A stretch of DNA of 64,000 nucleotides from Bacillus cereus group sp. RP43 (GCF_040459645.1 NZ_JARVHQ010000001.1:3162001-3226000), one strand, 5' to 3'. Shown: positions 1 through 9,571, counted from the stretch's first letter. Notes: generated by a model not told the origin, from the sequence alone. Program-made: numbers and translations.

Positions 1-2725
1 CTTTCGTACCAATCGGTTGTTTTCCGGTATTTGGCCCAAGCGCTGTCATTTTGTCATAAATCTTTTTATAATCTCGTTCGACAACATGAATTTGCGGCAT
101 TGTTTTACCTGGGATCGGTTCACACTCACCTTTACTCCAATCTTTAACCTTACCTAGTGGTTGTGCTAATTCTTGCGGTGTATCGTGAAGAAGTGGTGTT
201 GCAACGACTTCTTTCATTGGTTCAAGATCGATTTTCTTCGCTAAATCTGACACAGCTTTAGAAAGAGCGGTGAAAATATCCCAATCAGAGCGTGCTTCCC
301 ACGGCGAACCGATTGCTGGATTAAATGGATGTACAAATGGATGCATATCCGTACTGCTTAAATCATGCTTTTCATACCAAGTTGAAGCAGGTAAGACGAT
401 GTCAGAATAGAGCGCTGTTCCAGCCATACGGAAATCTAAATTAATGAGTAGATCAAGCTTCCCTTCTGGCGCTTCTTCATGCCACTTAATTTCTTCTGGT
501 CGTATTGAATCACTATCGTCATTCATTAATCCATTTGTTGTGCCTAATAAATGTTTTAAGAAATATTCGTGGCCTTTACCAGAACTTGAAATTAAGTTGG
601 CACGCCATACGAATAAGTTGCGCGGGAAATTGTTTTTATTATCTGGATCTTCAATCGCAAATTTCAGTTCTTTTTCTTTTAGTTTTTGTGCAACGTATTT
701 TCCGATTTCTTCTTGCGTTGTTACACCAGCAGCAACAGCTTCTTTATATAATTCAATTCCATTTTTCTCGAATGTTGGATAGGAAGGTAACCAGCCAAGT
801 CGTGCCGCTAATACATTGTAATCACCGTGATGTTGATAACGAGAGTTACCCTCAATTGGTGATGCTAAATGTCCAACCGGTGTATCTTCATAACGCCATT
901 GATCTGTTACGAAATAAAAGAAAGATGTACCATTTTGTAATTTCGGTGGCCCTTGCCAATCTTTTGCCATCGCGATCGTTTGCCATCCTTCTGCTGGTCG
1001 TAATTTTTCTTGACCAACATAATGCGCCCAACCACCGCCGTTTACACCTTGTGCCCCAACGAGAAGAACAAGATTTAAAACAGCGCGGTAAATCGTATCA
1101 GAATTAAACCAATGGTTAATACCAGCTCCCATAATAATCATCGAGCGGCCATTCGTATCAACAGCATTTTGTGCAAACTCACGAGCGATTTGAATAATAA
1201 GCTCTCGTTTCACTCCTGTCATTTTCTCTTGCCATGCAGGTGTAAATGGTACATCGTCATTGAAATCTTTCGGCTCTTGTCCGCCGAGCCCTCGGTTCAC
1301 GCCGTAATTTGCTAACGTTAAGTCGTATACAGTTGTAACGAACACTTCGCCTTCTTCTGTCATAATTTTTTTCACTGGAATTGTACGTTCCAATACTTTA
1401 TTTCCATCATCTGAGAAGTACGGAATTTGTACCGTTCCTACAGCGTCTTCCATTCCAAGTAAAGAAAGACGTGGATCAATCTTTTCACCTGTTTGTTCAT
1501 CTTCTAAACGCAAGTTCCATTTCTTTTCATTATCCCAACGTGACCCCATTGTGCCGTGAGGTGTTGCAAAATCTTTCGTGTTCTCGTTCCAAAGAACAGG
1601 CTTCCATTCTCCCAACTTTGTTTCTCGTCTAATATCAGTAGCATTTAAGAAACGATCAGCGACGAATTGATCTCCTTTTTGTTTCAATGTGACAAAGAAA
1701 GGAAAATCAGTATATTGCTTCGCATACTTTGTGAAGTATTCCACTTGATTATCTACGTAAAATTCTTGTAAGATCACATGCCCCATTGCCATCGCAAGTG
1801 CACCGTCTGTACCTTGTTTCACACTAATCCAATCATCCGCAAACTTTGTAGACTCGGCGAAGTCAGGACTTACAGAAACGACTTTCGTTCCTTTATATCG
1901 AACTTCGGCTAAAAAGTGTGCATCTGGCGTTCTCGTCATCGGTACATTTGAACCCCATGTCATAATGTAACCAGAGTTATACCAGTCACTACTTTCTGGT
2001 ACATCTGTTTGATCCCCCCAAATTTGCGGAGAAGCTGGTGGTAAATCCGCGTACCAATCATAGAAACTAAGCATCGGCCCACCCATAAGTTGCATAAAGC
2101 GGCTACCCGCAGCGTGACTTAACATCGACATAGCTGGAATTGGTGAAAAACCAACATTTCGGTCTGGACCGTATTTAATTACTGTATAAAGTAAAGAAGC
2201 TGAAACAAGTTGTAATACTTCATCCCAATTCGCTCGGATGAATCCGCCTTTACCACGCGCCTGCTTATACTTGCGTGCCTTTTCAGGGTTTTCCACAATG
2301 CTTTTCCAAGCATCTAATGGTGACTCGTTATTTTGTAGTTCTTCTTGCCACATTTCCCAAAGCACACCACGTACATATGGATATTTCACACGAAGTGGGC
2401 TATAAATGTACCAAGAAAAACTTGCCCCACGCGGACATCCTCGTGGTTCAAAATCAGGCATATCAGGACCTGTTGTTGGATAGTTAAGCTCTTGTCCTTC
2501 CCATGTTACAATTCCATCTTTCACATAAATGTTCCAGCTACAAGAACCAGTACAGTTCACACCGTGTGTAGAGCGAATAACTTTATCGTGCTGCCAGCGT
2601 TTTCTGTACACATTTTCCCATTCACGATCTTCATATGTTTCTTGTGTATGATTATCGTTATAACGATCTATTGGTAAAAAATATTTTAAACGTCTCATTA
2701 GTGCTGAAGGTTTCTTCTTCATCAT
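1..2725 (-). CDS. narG: Respiratory nitrate reductase alpha subunit NarG, 5' part (gene runs off the left edge)
   Basis: Catalytic molybdenum subunit of the membrane-bound nitrate reductase, which reduces nitrate to nitrite with quinol electrons during anaerobic growth. About 908 residues are present; the family is about 1,220 residues long, so roughly a quarter at the C-terminus lies outside the window. The first iron-sulfur cluster motif is visible as His54, Cys58, Cys62 and Cys97 (HGVNCTGSC, then EPRGC), and the Asp-containing molybdenum-site stretch reads SFYDWYADLPPASPQ. Start ATG follows AAAGGAGTGAAC; a second ATG is adjacent. narHJI would be expected beyond the left edge. The upstream region carries an Fnr-type box at activating distance. 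Confidence 0.97.
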   Translation of the reverse strand, partial: MMKKKPSALMRRLKYFLPIDRYNDNHTQETYEDREWENVYRKRWQHDKVIRSTHGVNCTGSCSWNIYVKDGIVTWEGQELNYPTTGPDMPDFEPRGCPRGASFSWYIYSPLRVKYPYVRGVLWEMWQEELQNNESPLDAWKSIVENPEKARKYKQARGKGGFIRANWDEVLQLVSASLLYTVIKYGPDRNVGFSPIPAMSMLSHAAGSRFMQLMGGPMLSFYDWYADLPPASPQIWGDQTDVPESSDWYNSGYIMTWGSNVPMTRTPDAHFLAEVRYKGTKVVSVSPDFAESTKFADDWISVKQGTDGALAMAMGHVILQEFYVDNQVEYFTKYAKQYTDFPFFVTLKQKGDQFVADRFLNATDIRRETKLGEWKPVLWNENTKDFATPHGTMGSRWDNEKKWNLRLEDEQTGEKIDPRLSLLGMEDAVGTVQIPYFSDDGNKVLERTIPVKKIMTEEGEVFVTTVYDLTLANYGVNRGLGGQEPKDFNDDVPFTPAWQEKMTGVKRELIIQIAREFAQNAVDTNGRSMIIMGAGINHWFNSDTIYRAVLNLVLLVGAQGVNGGGWAHYVGQEKLRPAEGWQTIAMAKDWQGPPKLQNGTSFFYFVTDQWRYEDTPVGHLASPIEGNSRYQHHGDYNVLAARLGWLPSYPTFEKNGIELYKEAVAAGVTTQEEIGKYVAQKLKEKELKFAIEDPDNKNNFPRNLFVWRANLISSSGKGHEYFLKHLLGTTNGLMNDDSDSIRPEEIKWHEEAPEGKLDLLINLDFRMAGTALYSDIVLPASTWYEKHDLSSTDMHPFVHPFNPAIGSPWEARSDWDIFTALSKAVSDLAKKIDLEPMKEVVATPLLHDTPQELAQPLGKVKDWSKGECEPIPGKTMPQIHVVERDYKKIYDKMTALGPNTGKQPIGTK

Positions 2726-2761
2726 GTTCACTCCTTTAATACGTCTCTCTTACATACCCTT

Positions 2762-2804
2762 ACTATAAGAGAGGTTGTAAAATACAGATGTGACATTTCG
2801 CACA
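2762..2804 (-). promoter_or_regulatory. Predicted Fnr-activated promoter of narG
   Basis: TGTGACATTTCGCACA at 2789-2804 matches the Fnr/Crp pattern TGTGA-N6-TCACA with one substitution. On the minus strand a TATAGT -10 hexamer lies at 2762-2767, so a start of transcription near 2755 would put the centre of the box about 41.5 bases upstream, the classic activating position. A second palindrome, TGTGAGGTTCACA at 2862-2874, has the same half sites but only three bases between them. Confidence 0.7.
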
Positions 2805-2926
2805 GTTCAAGAGATTGTCAAAAATTCAGTGGAAAATATGAAAAAATGAAAATCTAATCATTGTGAGGTTCACATCCTTCACTGACTGTTAAATTACTTC
2901 CTCCCTTCTAGCAAAGTTTAAGATGA

Positions 2927-3190
2927 AGTACAGATAATAATGAGCATGCAAAATATTTCTTATATAATAGAGGTATTAATTTAGGAGTAGTTGAATTTGC
3001 TATACCTAAATCGTTAGATAATTTTATAAATAAAAATGCAATGCTTTAAATCAAATTCGCTAAACCAAGGGCAAATGTCCTGAAAATAGTTGACCCAACA
3101 ACGTCAGGAAATTCTTATGAATTGCCAGCACCTTGGATTGAATGTAGAGAAGAATACGCCAAGAATGGCGGGATTATAAGGTATAAATAA
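2927..3190 (+). pseudogene. Decayed C-terminal piece of a toxin-like protein
   Basis: One reading frame stays protein-like over about 87 codons and is broken by a single internal TAA at about 3047-3049. Before the stop it reads NRGINLGVVEFAIPKSLDN; after it come AKPRANVLKIVDPTTSG and ELPAPWIECREEYAKNGG, ending at TAA 3188-3190. There is no start codon and no N-terminal part. The compact C-terminal character and the small gene that follows with its own strong ribosome site suggest the tip of a polymorphic toxin next to its immunity gene. That assignment is inference; I do not recognise the toxin family. Confidence 0.5.
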
Positions 3191-3202
3191 AAGGAGGATG
3201 TT

Positions 3203-3703
3203 ATGATATTAGAACCACTTTATGCAGAAAACATTGTAGTAGCCGTCATATATAATAATGAATTTAGATGGTATGTAACAGATAAAGAACTATGGTTTTT
3301 AGATTATAGTAAATTAGATAATGCATATAAAAATTTAGGTGTAAGCATTGAAAATAATTACGAAATGGAAGAAAGAAATGGAATAAAAGTATTAGATAAT
3401 GAAAATGTAGAGGTATTTTTACTAAGGATTAATAAATATAACGTAACTAAAGAGGAATTAAATTATTTATTACTTGAAAATATTAAAAGTAAAAATGAAG
3501 GAGAAGATCTATTAGATTTCAGTCCCGTGTTATTCATTAACTTTGATGATAAAATACTATATTCGATGTTTCCAGAACCAGCATCATATGAAGAATATGT
3601 ACCAAAAGATTGGATAGGTAAATATGAAAGTTTCACTGAATTCATACCTGAATCAGAGAAATATTGGATAGATAAGTTTCATAATAATCTACTTTTACAA
3701 TAA
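3203..3703 (+). CDS. Hypothetical acidic protein, possible immunity protein
   Basis: A 166-residue acidic protein with no signal peptide or membrane segment, so probably cytoplasmic. ATG is preceded by AAGGAGG at 3191-3197, an excellent ribosome site starting one base after the stop of the toxin-like remnant. The sequence is rich in Asp, Glu and Asn with aromatic patches (FRWYVTDKELWFLDYSKLDN; PKDWIGKYESFTEF). I do not recognise a family. Position and size fit an immunity protein for the decayed C-terminus upstream. The base composition is AT-richer than the flanking genes, which fits transfer, but this was judged by eye. Confidence 0.7.
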   Translation: MILEPLYAENIVVAVIYNNEFRWYVTDKELWFLDYSKLDNAYKNLGVSIENNYEMEERNGIKVLDNENVEVFLLRINKYNVTKEELNYLLLENIKSKNEGEDLLDFSPVLFINFDDKILYSMFPEPASYEEYVPKDWIGKYESFTEFIPESEKYWIDKFHNNLLLQ

Positions 3704-3746
3704 TTTAACTAGGAGAAGAGTGATGCTAGTATAAAGGAGTTGAATA

Positions 3747-4100
3747 GTAATAAAATACCCATATAGTTTTGAAGTACTTAACAATAGAGATTTAGTTATG
3801 AGACTTCCTCAAGAAATTAAACTTGTTGAAACTTTTTTAGGAGTTGAAGTTTCTACTTTTGGAGATTGGATTTTAGAAGAAATACATAGTGTTTTAAACG
3901 CAGAAAAAAATTACAGAGTAGTAAATGGCAACATTTGCGGTTTAGAAATTCGGAACGACACAACTACTGTGCTAGACAATTTAGCCGAAGATGGTAAAGA
4001 TGAATATTGTGAGATAGAAACAATATAATTGGTAGAAGTAATTCATATTTGGTTAGATAAACAAAAAGAATTAAAAAAAGAGAAAAATAAAGAATTGTAA
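3747..4100 (+). pseudogene. Broken hypothetical gene, second immunity-like protein
   Basis: The frame reads IKYPYSFEVLNNRDLVMRL from 3750, continues through an open stretch to a TAA at 4026-4028, and then goes on in the same frame (LVEVIHIWLDKQKELKK) to TAA at 4098-4100. AAGGAG lies at the right distance before codon 3747, but that codon is GTA, one base from GTG, so the start also looks lost. An internal ATG at 3798 leaves only 76 codons. The simplest reading is a protein of about 117 residues broken at its start and near its end. Family not recognised. Confidence 0.55.
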
Positions 4101-4604
4101 TAATTTAAGCGGCTAGCCTCTACATGAAGTCGGCTTTATTTATTATTTTTTATCATAAAACGTATGATATATGTTTCCAACCTTTACGCGTAGGAATTCC
4201 TACGCTATTTATTTTGGTCACCGAGATCACTCTTTCCTTCCCCTCCCCTATTTTTACTGACAATACTATTTTATATAAAACTACAAATCATTATTTACTG
4301 TATTGCTCTTATTTACGGAAACAATTATACTAAATGTAATGTGTATATAATCTGAATATTCATAAAATTACAAGTGGGATTCCCTTTAAAAACATAGACA
4401 TTATAAATGTATATGTCCGCTAATTTTCAACTTATAAGTTTCTTCCTACTAATATGAGTTCTCAATATGAACTTATATAACCATTACTAATTACCTCTTA
4501 GATTACTATCATACTGCAATAAAATGAAGGAACCCATTCTCTTTAACATGAATTTTTTTCCAATAAATGAATTAGAAAACGATAATAAAATTAGGAGGAT
4601 TACG
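4101..4604. other. Intergenic stretch with one perfect palindrome
   Basis: About 500 AT-rich bases between the broken immunity-like gene and the moxR operon. No convincing gene is seen. The only marked structure is the 18-base perfect palindrome GCGTAGGAATTCCTACGC at 4188-4205 followed by TATTTATTTT. It may be a factor-independent terminator without a loop or an operator. An upstream ATG at 4524 is in frame with moxR but has no ribosome site. Confidence 0.5.
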
Positions 4605-5567
4605 ATGCCCCAGCTTGATTCATTACATCCCATTGTAGAAAAAATAATCAACAATATTGAAAAATTAATGGTCGGAAAACGAAAAGAAACGATTTTAGCC
4701 TTGACAGCTCTCTTAGCTGAAGGTCATGTACTATTAGAAGATGTTCCCGGTGTCGGGAAAACAATGCTAGTACGTGCTCTTTCTAAATCAATTGATGCTG
4801 ATTACAAGCGAATTCAATTCACACCTGATTTACTGCCGTCAGATGTAACAGGTGTTTCTATTTACAATCCAAAAGAGCTCCAATTTGAATTCAAGCCTGG
4901 ACCAATTATGGGGAATTTTGTACTTGCTGATGAAATTAATCGTACATCTCCAAAGACACAATCTTCCTTACTTGAAAGTATGGAAGAAGGCACTATCACA
5001 ATAGATGGCATTACAAGACCGTTACCAAAACCTTTCTTTGTAATGGCTACACAAAATCCGGTCGAATATGAGGGAACATACCCTTTACCAGAAGCTCAGC
5101 TCGATCGTTTTTTGTTGAAGTTAAGAATGGGATATCCTACACCAGAAGAAGAATTTGAAATTTTAAACCGGATGGAAAAAACAAATCCACTCTCCCATTT
5201 ACAAGCTATTACTACAATAGAAGAATTACTTTATTTACAACAAAGCGTACGGGAAGTAAGTATGGACAAAGCAATCAAGCATTACATTGTAAAGCTTGTT
5301 AATCAGACTCGTTCTTATAGTTCTATACAGCTAGGTGCAAGTCCACGTGGCTCAATTGCTTTAATGAAAGCTTCACAAGCTTATGCATTCATCCATGGCA
5401 GAAATTATGTTATTCCAGACGATGTTAAATTTTTAGCTCCTTACGTTTTAGCTCACAGACTCATTCTAAAAATGGAAGCAAGATTTGAAGGAATAACAGG
5501 AGAACAAGTTATCGCCAAAATCGTTGCACGAACTACAGTGCCGACTCAAAGGACGAAGAACCTTTGA
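4605..5567 (+). CDS. MoxR-family AAA+ ATPase
   Basis: A 320-residue AAA+ chaperone-like ATPase of the MoxR group (compare B. subtilis YeaC). Walker A is GVGKT at residues 49-53, Walker B is the LADEINRT stretch, and an arginine-finger region follows (AQLDRFLLK). The start ATG follows TTAGGAGGATTACG; a longer frame to 4524 lacks a ribosome site. MoxR proteins paired with DUF58 and transglutaminase proteins are thought to help assemble or mature envelope or metal-dependent complexes; the substrate is unknown. Its stop overlaps the next start (TGATG), so translation is likely coupled. Confidence 0.92.
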   Translation: MPQLDSLHPIVEKIINNIEKLMVGKRKETILALTALLAEGHVLLEDVPGVGKTMLVRALSKSIDADYKRIQFTPDLLPSDVTGVSIYNPKELQFEFKPGPIMGNFVLADEINRTSPKTQSSLLESMEEGTITIDGITRPLPKPFFVMATQNPVEYEGTYPLPEAQLDRFLLKLRMGYPTPEEEFEILNRMEKTNPLSHLQAITTIEELLYLQQSVREVSMDKAIKHYIVKLVNQTRSYSSIQLGASPRGSIALMKASQAYAFIHGRNYVIPDDVKFLAPYVLAHRLILKMEARFEGITGEQVIAKIVARTTVPTQRTKNL

Positions 5568-6781
5568 TGAAGCAACTACTACGAGCACTATATCACGTTA
5601 CGAAGTTATCGCTAATCCCTTTATGCGTAGTCTTAACATTTGTGTATGCTATGCTTCAAGGAGGATTTGTAAGTTGGTTTTTGTTTTACAGTACGATTCC
5701 TATTGGCCTTTATTCACTACTACTCCCCTTCTACGCTTTACGGGACGCTGAAGTAAAACGAATAACAAACCAAAACAAATATGCAGCAGGAGAACAATTT
5801 GTAAGCACGATTACAATAAAAAGAAAATTTCCTTTTCCCTTACTTTATTTAGTTATAGAAGATGAACTACCACCACCATTTACAAGTTGTAGACAAGCAA
5901 AGATGAATAAGGTCATACTCTTTCCAGGATTGAAACGAAATATTTCGTTTCAATATGTTATTGATACAATCCCTAGAGGAGAGCACACTTTTTCAAGCGT
6001 ACGTGTCAAAACTGGCGATCTATTCGGTATGATAGAGAAAGAAGTAACTTTTTCAGTTTCAGATACATTTTTAGTCTATCCCCAGTATGTAGATATAGCG
6101 TATCGACAATTGGAAAATCATTTCGAACAAGGGGCGCTTTCAGCAAATATAAATTCAGCAAAAGACTCTACAGTCTCTGTCGGCGTCAGAGACTATAAAC
6201 CTGGTGACCGCTTTTCATGGATTGATTGGAAAGCAACTGCACGAACAAACAATATTATGACGAAAGAGTTTGAACAACAGCGTAGCCATAATATCATGAT
6301 ATTCATGGACAGAACTGAGTCCCCTCTATTCGAATCAGTCGTAACATTTACTGCCTCTATTGTAAGGGCTGTCTTGAAGCAAAATTCACCAGCGTCATTC
6401 GTTTCTGTCGGAAAAGAACGAACTATTTTCCCATTAGACAATGGAGATACTCAGTTGCAACAAATCTTTTGTCATTTAGCGAAAGTACAAGCAGACAGTG
6501 TATTCCCGCTCTCCCAGAGTGTAGAAATAGAATTAAGAAAAATGTATCAGCCCGTAACGATTATACTCGTGACAAGCGATATTTCTCCTGATATTCAAAA
6601 GGCGGCTGACTGTGCTGCTATAAAAAATAGAAAATTAATGGTGTTTGTCGTGAAAGAAAAAGCGAATCAACTCTCACATCGAGAACTAAGTATACTAGAA
6701 ACTCTACAAAAACGAAAAATATTTGTAAACGCGGTTTATGAAAACCGGTATGCAAACGTGTTTTTTGAGGTGAGCAAATGA
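5567..6781 (+). CDS. DUF58 domain protein of the moxR operon
   Basis: 404 residues. The N-terminus has two hydrophobic segments (about residues 10-55). The C-terminal half carries the DUF58 signature VRDYKPGDRFSWIDWKATAR and a von Willebrand A-like strand ending in FMDRTES, which resembles a metal-ion adhesion site. This matches the YeaD-type partner of MoxR. The start overlaps the moxR stop by one base, and a weak AAGGACG lies upstream. The stop overlaps the start of the transglutaminase gene (ATGA). It probably works with the MoxR ATPase at the membrane; the exact role is not established. Confidence 0.88.
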   Translation: MKQLLRALYHVTKLSLIPLCVVLTFVYAMLQGGFVSWFLFYSTIPIGLYSLLLPFYALRDAEVKRITNQNKYAAGEQFVSTITIKRKFPFPLLYLVIEDELPPPFTSCRQAKMNKVILFPGLKRNISFQYVIDTIPRGEHTFSSVRVKTGDLFGMIEKEVTFSVSDTFLVYPQYVDIAYRQLENHFEQGALSANINSAKDSTVSVGVRDYKPGDRFSWIDWKATARTNNIMTKEFEQQRSHNIMIFMDRTESPLFESVVTFTASIVRAVLKQNSPASFVSVGKERTIFPLDNGDTQLQQIFCHLAKVQADSVFPLSQSVEIELRKMYQPVTIILVTSDISPDIQKAADCAAIKNRKLMVFVVKEKANQLSHRELSILETLQKRKIFVNAVYENRYANVFFEVSK

Positions 6782-9006
6782 TAACATTACAAAAAAAAAA
6801 ACAATTGGATATGAACAGTTTTTTCATACATGCATGCGCATTTCTACTTTTACTAGAATGGCTAAGACCCCTTATAGGTATTACAAACGTAGGTAGATTA
6901 GATATTTTTGTAATATTTATAGGAATTTGCTTCACTTTCTCTTTTTTTCAAACAAGATGGCAGATTCCTATAAAAATCGTCACAATCTTATTCATCATTC
7001 ATTTCCTGTATTATAAAAATGCTTTTATAAATCCATCTTGGCTAACGCAATTTTTTTCTGATATTTCTCGAAATTCCTCCCTGTTTTTCCAAGGGAATTT
7101 GCTAGATATTTCTCCAGTTTTTCCAACACTTTTATTTTTTTTATCATTTTGGTTTTTGAGTTCTTTCATCTCTTTTTGGATGATTCATAAAAAACGTGGG
7201 TTGTTATTTCTTGTATTGACTATTATTTATATCACAACTTTTCATAACTTACATTTATACAATGCAAACTACGCTATTATTCGTACTGTTGTCATCGGCT
7301 TTTTTATACTTAGTCTTCTTCGAATAGAACGAATAAAAGAGATGGAACACTTACAAAATTATGCTAGAGAAATCTCAAAATTACTTAGACCTCTTACAAT
7401 ATTTATTGTATTGTCAACAACCATCGCATACTTTGCTCCAAAATTTGGCCCTCAATGGCCAAACCCAATGGATTTTTTAAAATTCAACACATCTGAAGCA
7501 AGTAAAGAACAAGAAGTTTCTAAAATTGGATATGGTCTAGATGACTCGCAATTAGGCGGTCCTTTTAAGCCGGATAATACAATTGTTTTTACAGCACAAA
7601 CGCAAAACAAACAATATTGGAGAGTAGAAACAAAAGATTTTTATACAGGAAAAGGTTGGGATGTTTCTGAAGATCGAAAAAAAGTTTCTTTTAAAAATAA
7701 AAACGACGTCGTGAGCTGGTACGAACAAAATACAAAAACGGAGATAACTGAGGCAACAATCACCATGCAAAAAAGTTATCCTCACCTTACCTATCCAGCA
7801 GGATTAGTATCAGTTGAGGCTTCTTCTGATGTATCATACAGCGTTGACCCATTTTCAGAAAAAATCTATACGATGCGCGGAGACTCTTCTACTACTTTAA
7901 ATTCGTATAAAGTAACCTATGAGATTCCGGAGTTTTCCATAGAAAATTTGAAATCTGTAAAAACGAGTGAAGGTCATGAAACAAGTCCTTATTTCATGAC
8001 AAAGTACACACAACTTCCCGAATCATTACCGCAGCGAGTAAAAGACTTGGCTGTTAATCTTACAAATGATAAAGGCAACCGATATGATAAAGTATTAGCT
8101 ATTGAAAATTACTTCACAGACAACTCTTTTGTATACGAAACAATGAATGTCTTATTTCCTGCCAAAAACCAAGATTATGTAGATCAATTCCTTTTCGATA
8201 CAAAAAGCGGATACTGTAATAATTTTTCGACTTCTATGATCGTGTTACTTCGTTCTGCCGGGATTCCTGCTCGCTGGGTAAAAGGCTTTACAGAAGGAAC
8301 TCTGGAGAATACACTTGCTAGTACAGAAGGTGAGAATGTTTATAAAATCGCGAACAATAACGCACACTCTTGGGTCGAAGTATATTTCCCAGGATACGGA
8401 TGGATTCCATTCGAACCAACAAAAGGATTTACCAATCCCTATAATTTTACAAATAATACTCCTGCTTCTACTTCACAAAATAGTGAAGAAAATAATTCTA
8501 ATATCGGGCAAATACACCAACGGAACAATGAAGCAAAGCTCAAAAGTTTAATAGAAAATACAGAAGAAGCCTCTACTAAAAAGATTACAAATTCTAAAAA
8601 TGGGGTTTCTTGGTGGTACGTATTCCTCTCTACGATACCGATTAGTATCATAGGATACATTCTCTTCACCACTAGAATGAAATGGATTACATTTTTTATT
8701 ATTCTTTTCTATAAATACCGAAAAGATGATGCTGTTTATCAAAAGGCTTACGGTGCACTTTTAAAACAATTTGCGAGGATCGGCATACCACGGGGGGAAA
8801 GTCAAACATTCCGAGAATACGCTCTCCATATCGATACACTTTATAACTCGGCCGATATGCAACAACTTACTTTCAGTTATGAGAACGCTATGTATCAAAA
8901 GGGACAGACCGCAGCCGAATGGAAGAAATCCGTACACTTATGGGAAGTGCTTATGAAAAAAGCAGCTTCTCTGCCTAAATCAAATGACTTCGATGGAGTG
9001 ATTTAA
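6778..9006 (+). CDS. Membrane-anchored transglutaminase-like protein (TgpA/YebA type)
   Basis: 742 residues. About six transmembrane helices fill residues 15-220, followed by an extracellular region with a transglutaminase-like core. Cys480 in SGYCNNFSTSMIVLLRSAG and His530 in NNAHSWVEVYFPGYGW are the catalytic pair, and FEPTKGF holds the acidic partner region. One more helix near residue 615 leads to a cytoplasmic DUF4129-like tail. This is the usual third gene after moxR and DUF58, as in the B. subtilis yeaC-yeaD-yebA order. It starts with a four-base overlap. The substrate is unknown; a role in the cell envelope is inferred from topology. Confidence 0.9.
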   Translation: MITLQKKKQLDMNSFFIHACAFLLLLEWLRPLIGITNVGRLDIFVIFIGICFTFSFFQTRWQIPIKIVTILFIIHFLYYKNAFINPSWLTQFFSDISRNSSLFFQGNLLDISPVFPTLLFFLSFWFLSSFISFWMIHKKRGLLFLVLTIIYITTFHNLHLYNANYAIIRTVVIGFFILSLLRIERIKEMEHLQNYAREISKLLRPLTIFIVLSTTIAYFAPKFGPQWPNPMDFLKFNTSEASKEQEVSKIGYGLDDSQLGGPFKPDNTIVFTAQTQNKQYWRVETKDFYTGKGWDVSEDRKKVSFKNKNDVVSWYEQNTKTEITEATITMQKSYPHLTYPAGLVSVEASSDVSYSVDPFSEKIYTMRGDSSTTLNSYKVTYEIPEFSIENLKSVKTSEGHETSPYFMTKYTQLPESLPQRVKDLAVNLTNDKGNRYDKVLAIENYFTDNSFVYETMNVLFPAKNQDYVDQFLFDTKSGYCNNFSTSMIVLLRSAGIPARWVKGFTEGTLENTLASTEGENVYKIANNNAHSWVEVYFPGYGWIPFEPTKGFTNPYNFTNNTPASTSQNSEENNSNIGQIHQRNNEAKLKSLIENTEEASTKKITNSKNGVSWWYVFLSTIPISIIGYILFTTRMKWITFFIILFYKYRKDDAVYQKAYGALLKQFARIGIPRGESQTFREYALHIDTLYNSADMQQLTFSYENAMYQKGQTAAEWKKSVHLWEVLMKKAASLPKSNDFDGVI

Positions 9007-9034
9007 TCTTGATAATGTGAGTTTAAAGAAAACA

Positions 9035-9068
9035 CCTCAAAGAACTGCATTGTTCTTTGAGGCGTTTT
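9035..9068. terminator. Terminator between the moxR operon and bsaA
   Basis: Perfect 11-base stem CCTCAAAGAAC / GTTCTTTGAGG with a six-base loop, followed by CGTTTTT on the plus strand. It lies between two converging units and may serve both. Confidence 0.9.
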
Positions 9069-9088
9069 TAATAAAGTGAAACTCCTAG

Positions 9089-9571
9089 TTATTCTCCAAG
9101 TACCTTCTCAATCTCAACCTCTAAATCCACTGGCTTCGTTTGCGGTGCAAAACGCCCTACTACTTTCCCATCTCTTCCAATTAGAAATTTAGTAAAGTTC
9201 CATTTCACTGCTTTCACACCGAGTAAACCTGGAGCTTGTTCTGTCATGTATGTATACAGAGGATGAGCCTTGTCACCTTTCACATCAATCTTTGCAAACA
9301 TCTGGAAGTTTACACCGTAATTCAATTCACAAAAACTTGTAATGTCCGCTTCTATTCCTGGTTCTTGTCCCCCGAATTGATTACAAGGGAAACCGAGTAT
9401 TTCTAGTCCTTGATCTTTATATTTATCATATACTTCTTGTAATCCTTTATATTGCGGTGTAAACCCGCATTTACTAGCTACATTTACAATAAGAATTGCT
9501 TTTCCTTCGTAATCTTTTAACGATTTTTCTTCACCTGTAATTGTTTTAGCTGAAAAATCATAAATTGTCAT
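9089..9571 (-). CDS. bsaA: Glutathione peroxidase family thiol peroxidase
   Basis: 160 residues, the normal length for the Cys-type bacterial enzyme that reduces hydroperoxides, probably with thioredoxin or bacillithiol-linked thiols rather than glutathione. The catalytic tetrad residues are visible: Cys35 in NVASKCGFT, Gln in GFPCNQFGGQEPG and Trp-Asn in VKWNFTKF. There is no signal peptide, so it is cytoplasmic. GAGGGGAAGGAACA precedes the ATG. It forms a single-gene unit. Confidence 0.95.
   Translation of the reverse strand: MTIYDFSAKTITGEEKSLKDYEGKAILIVNVASKCGFTPQYKGLQEVYDKYKDQGLEILGFPCNQFGGQEPGIEADITSFCELNYGVNFQMFAKIDVKGDKAHPLYTYMTEQAPGLLGVKAVKWNFTKFLIGRDGKVVGRFAPQTKPVDLEVEIEKVLGE

Noticed and set aside
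444..2677. Plus-strand open frames opposite narG
   Set aside because: They lie antisense to a continuous, well-conserved narG frame, lack ribosome sites and have low-complexity translations.
4108..4140. Terminator hairpin after the broken immunity-like gene
   Set aside because: AAGCGGC / GTCGGCTT pairs only with two mismatches in the core; too weak to call.
4524..4604. 27-residue N-terminal extension of MoxR
   Set aside because: No ribosome site at 4524, while TTAGGAGG is perfectly spaced before ATG 4605, where family similarity starts.
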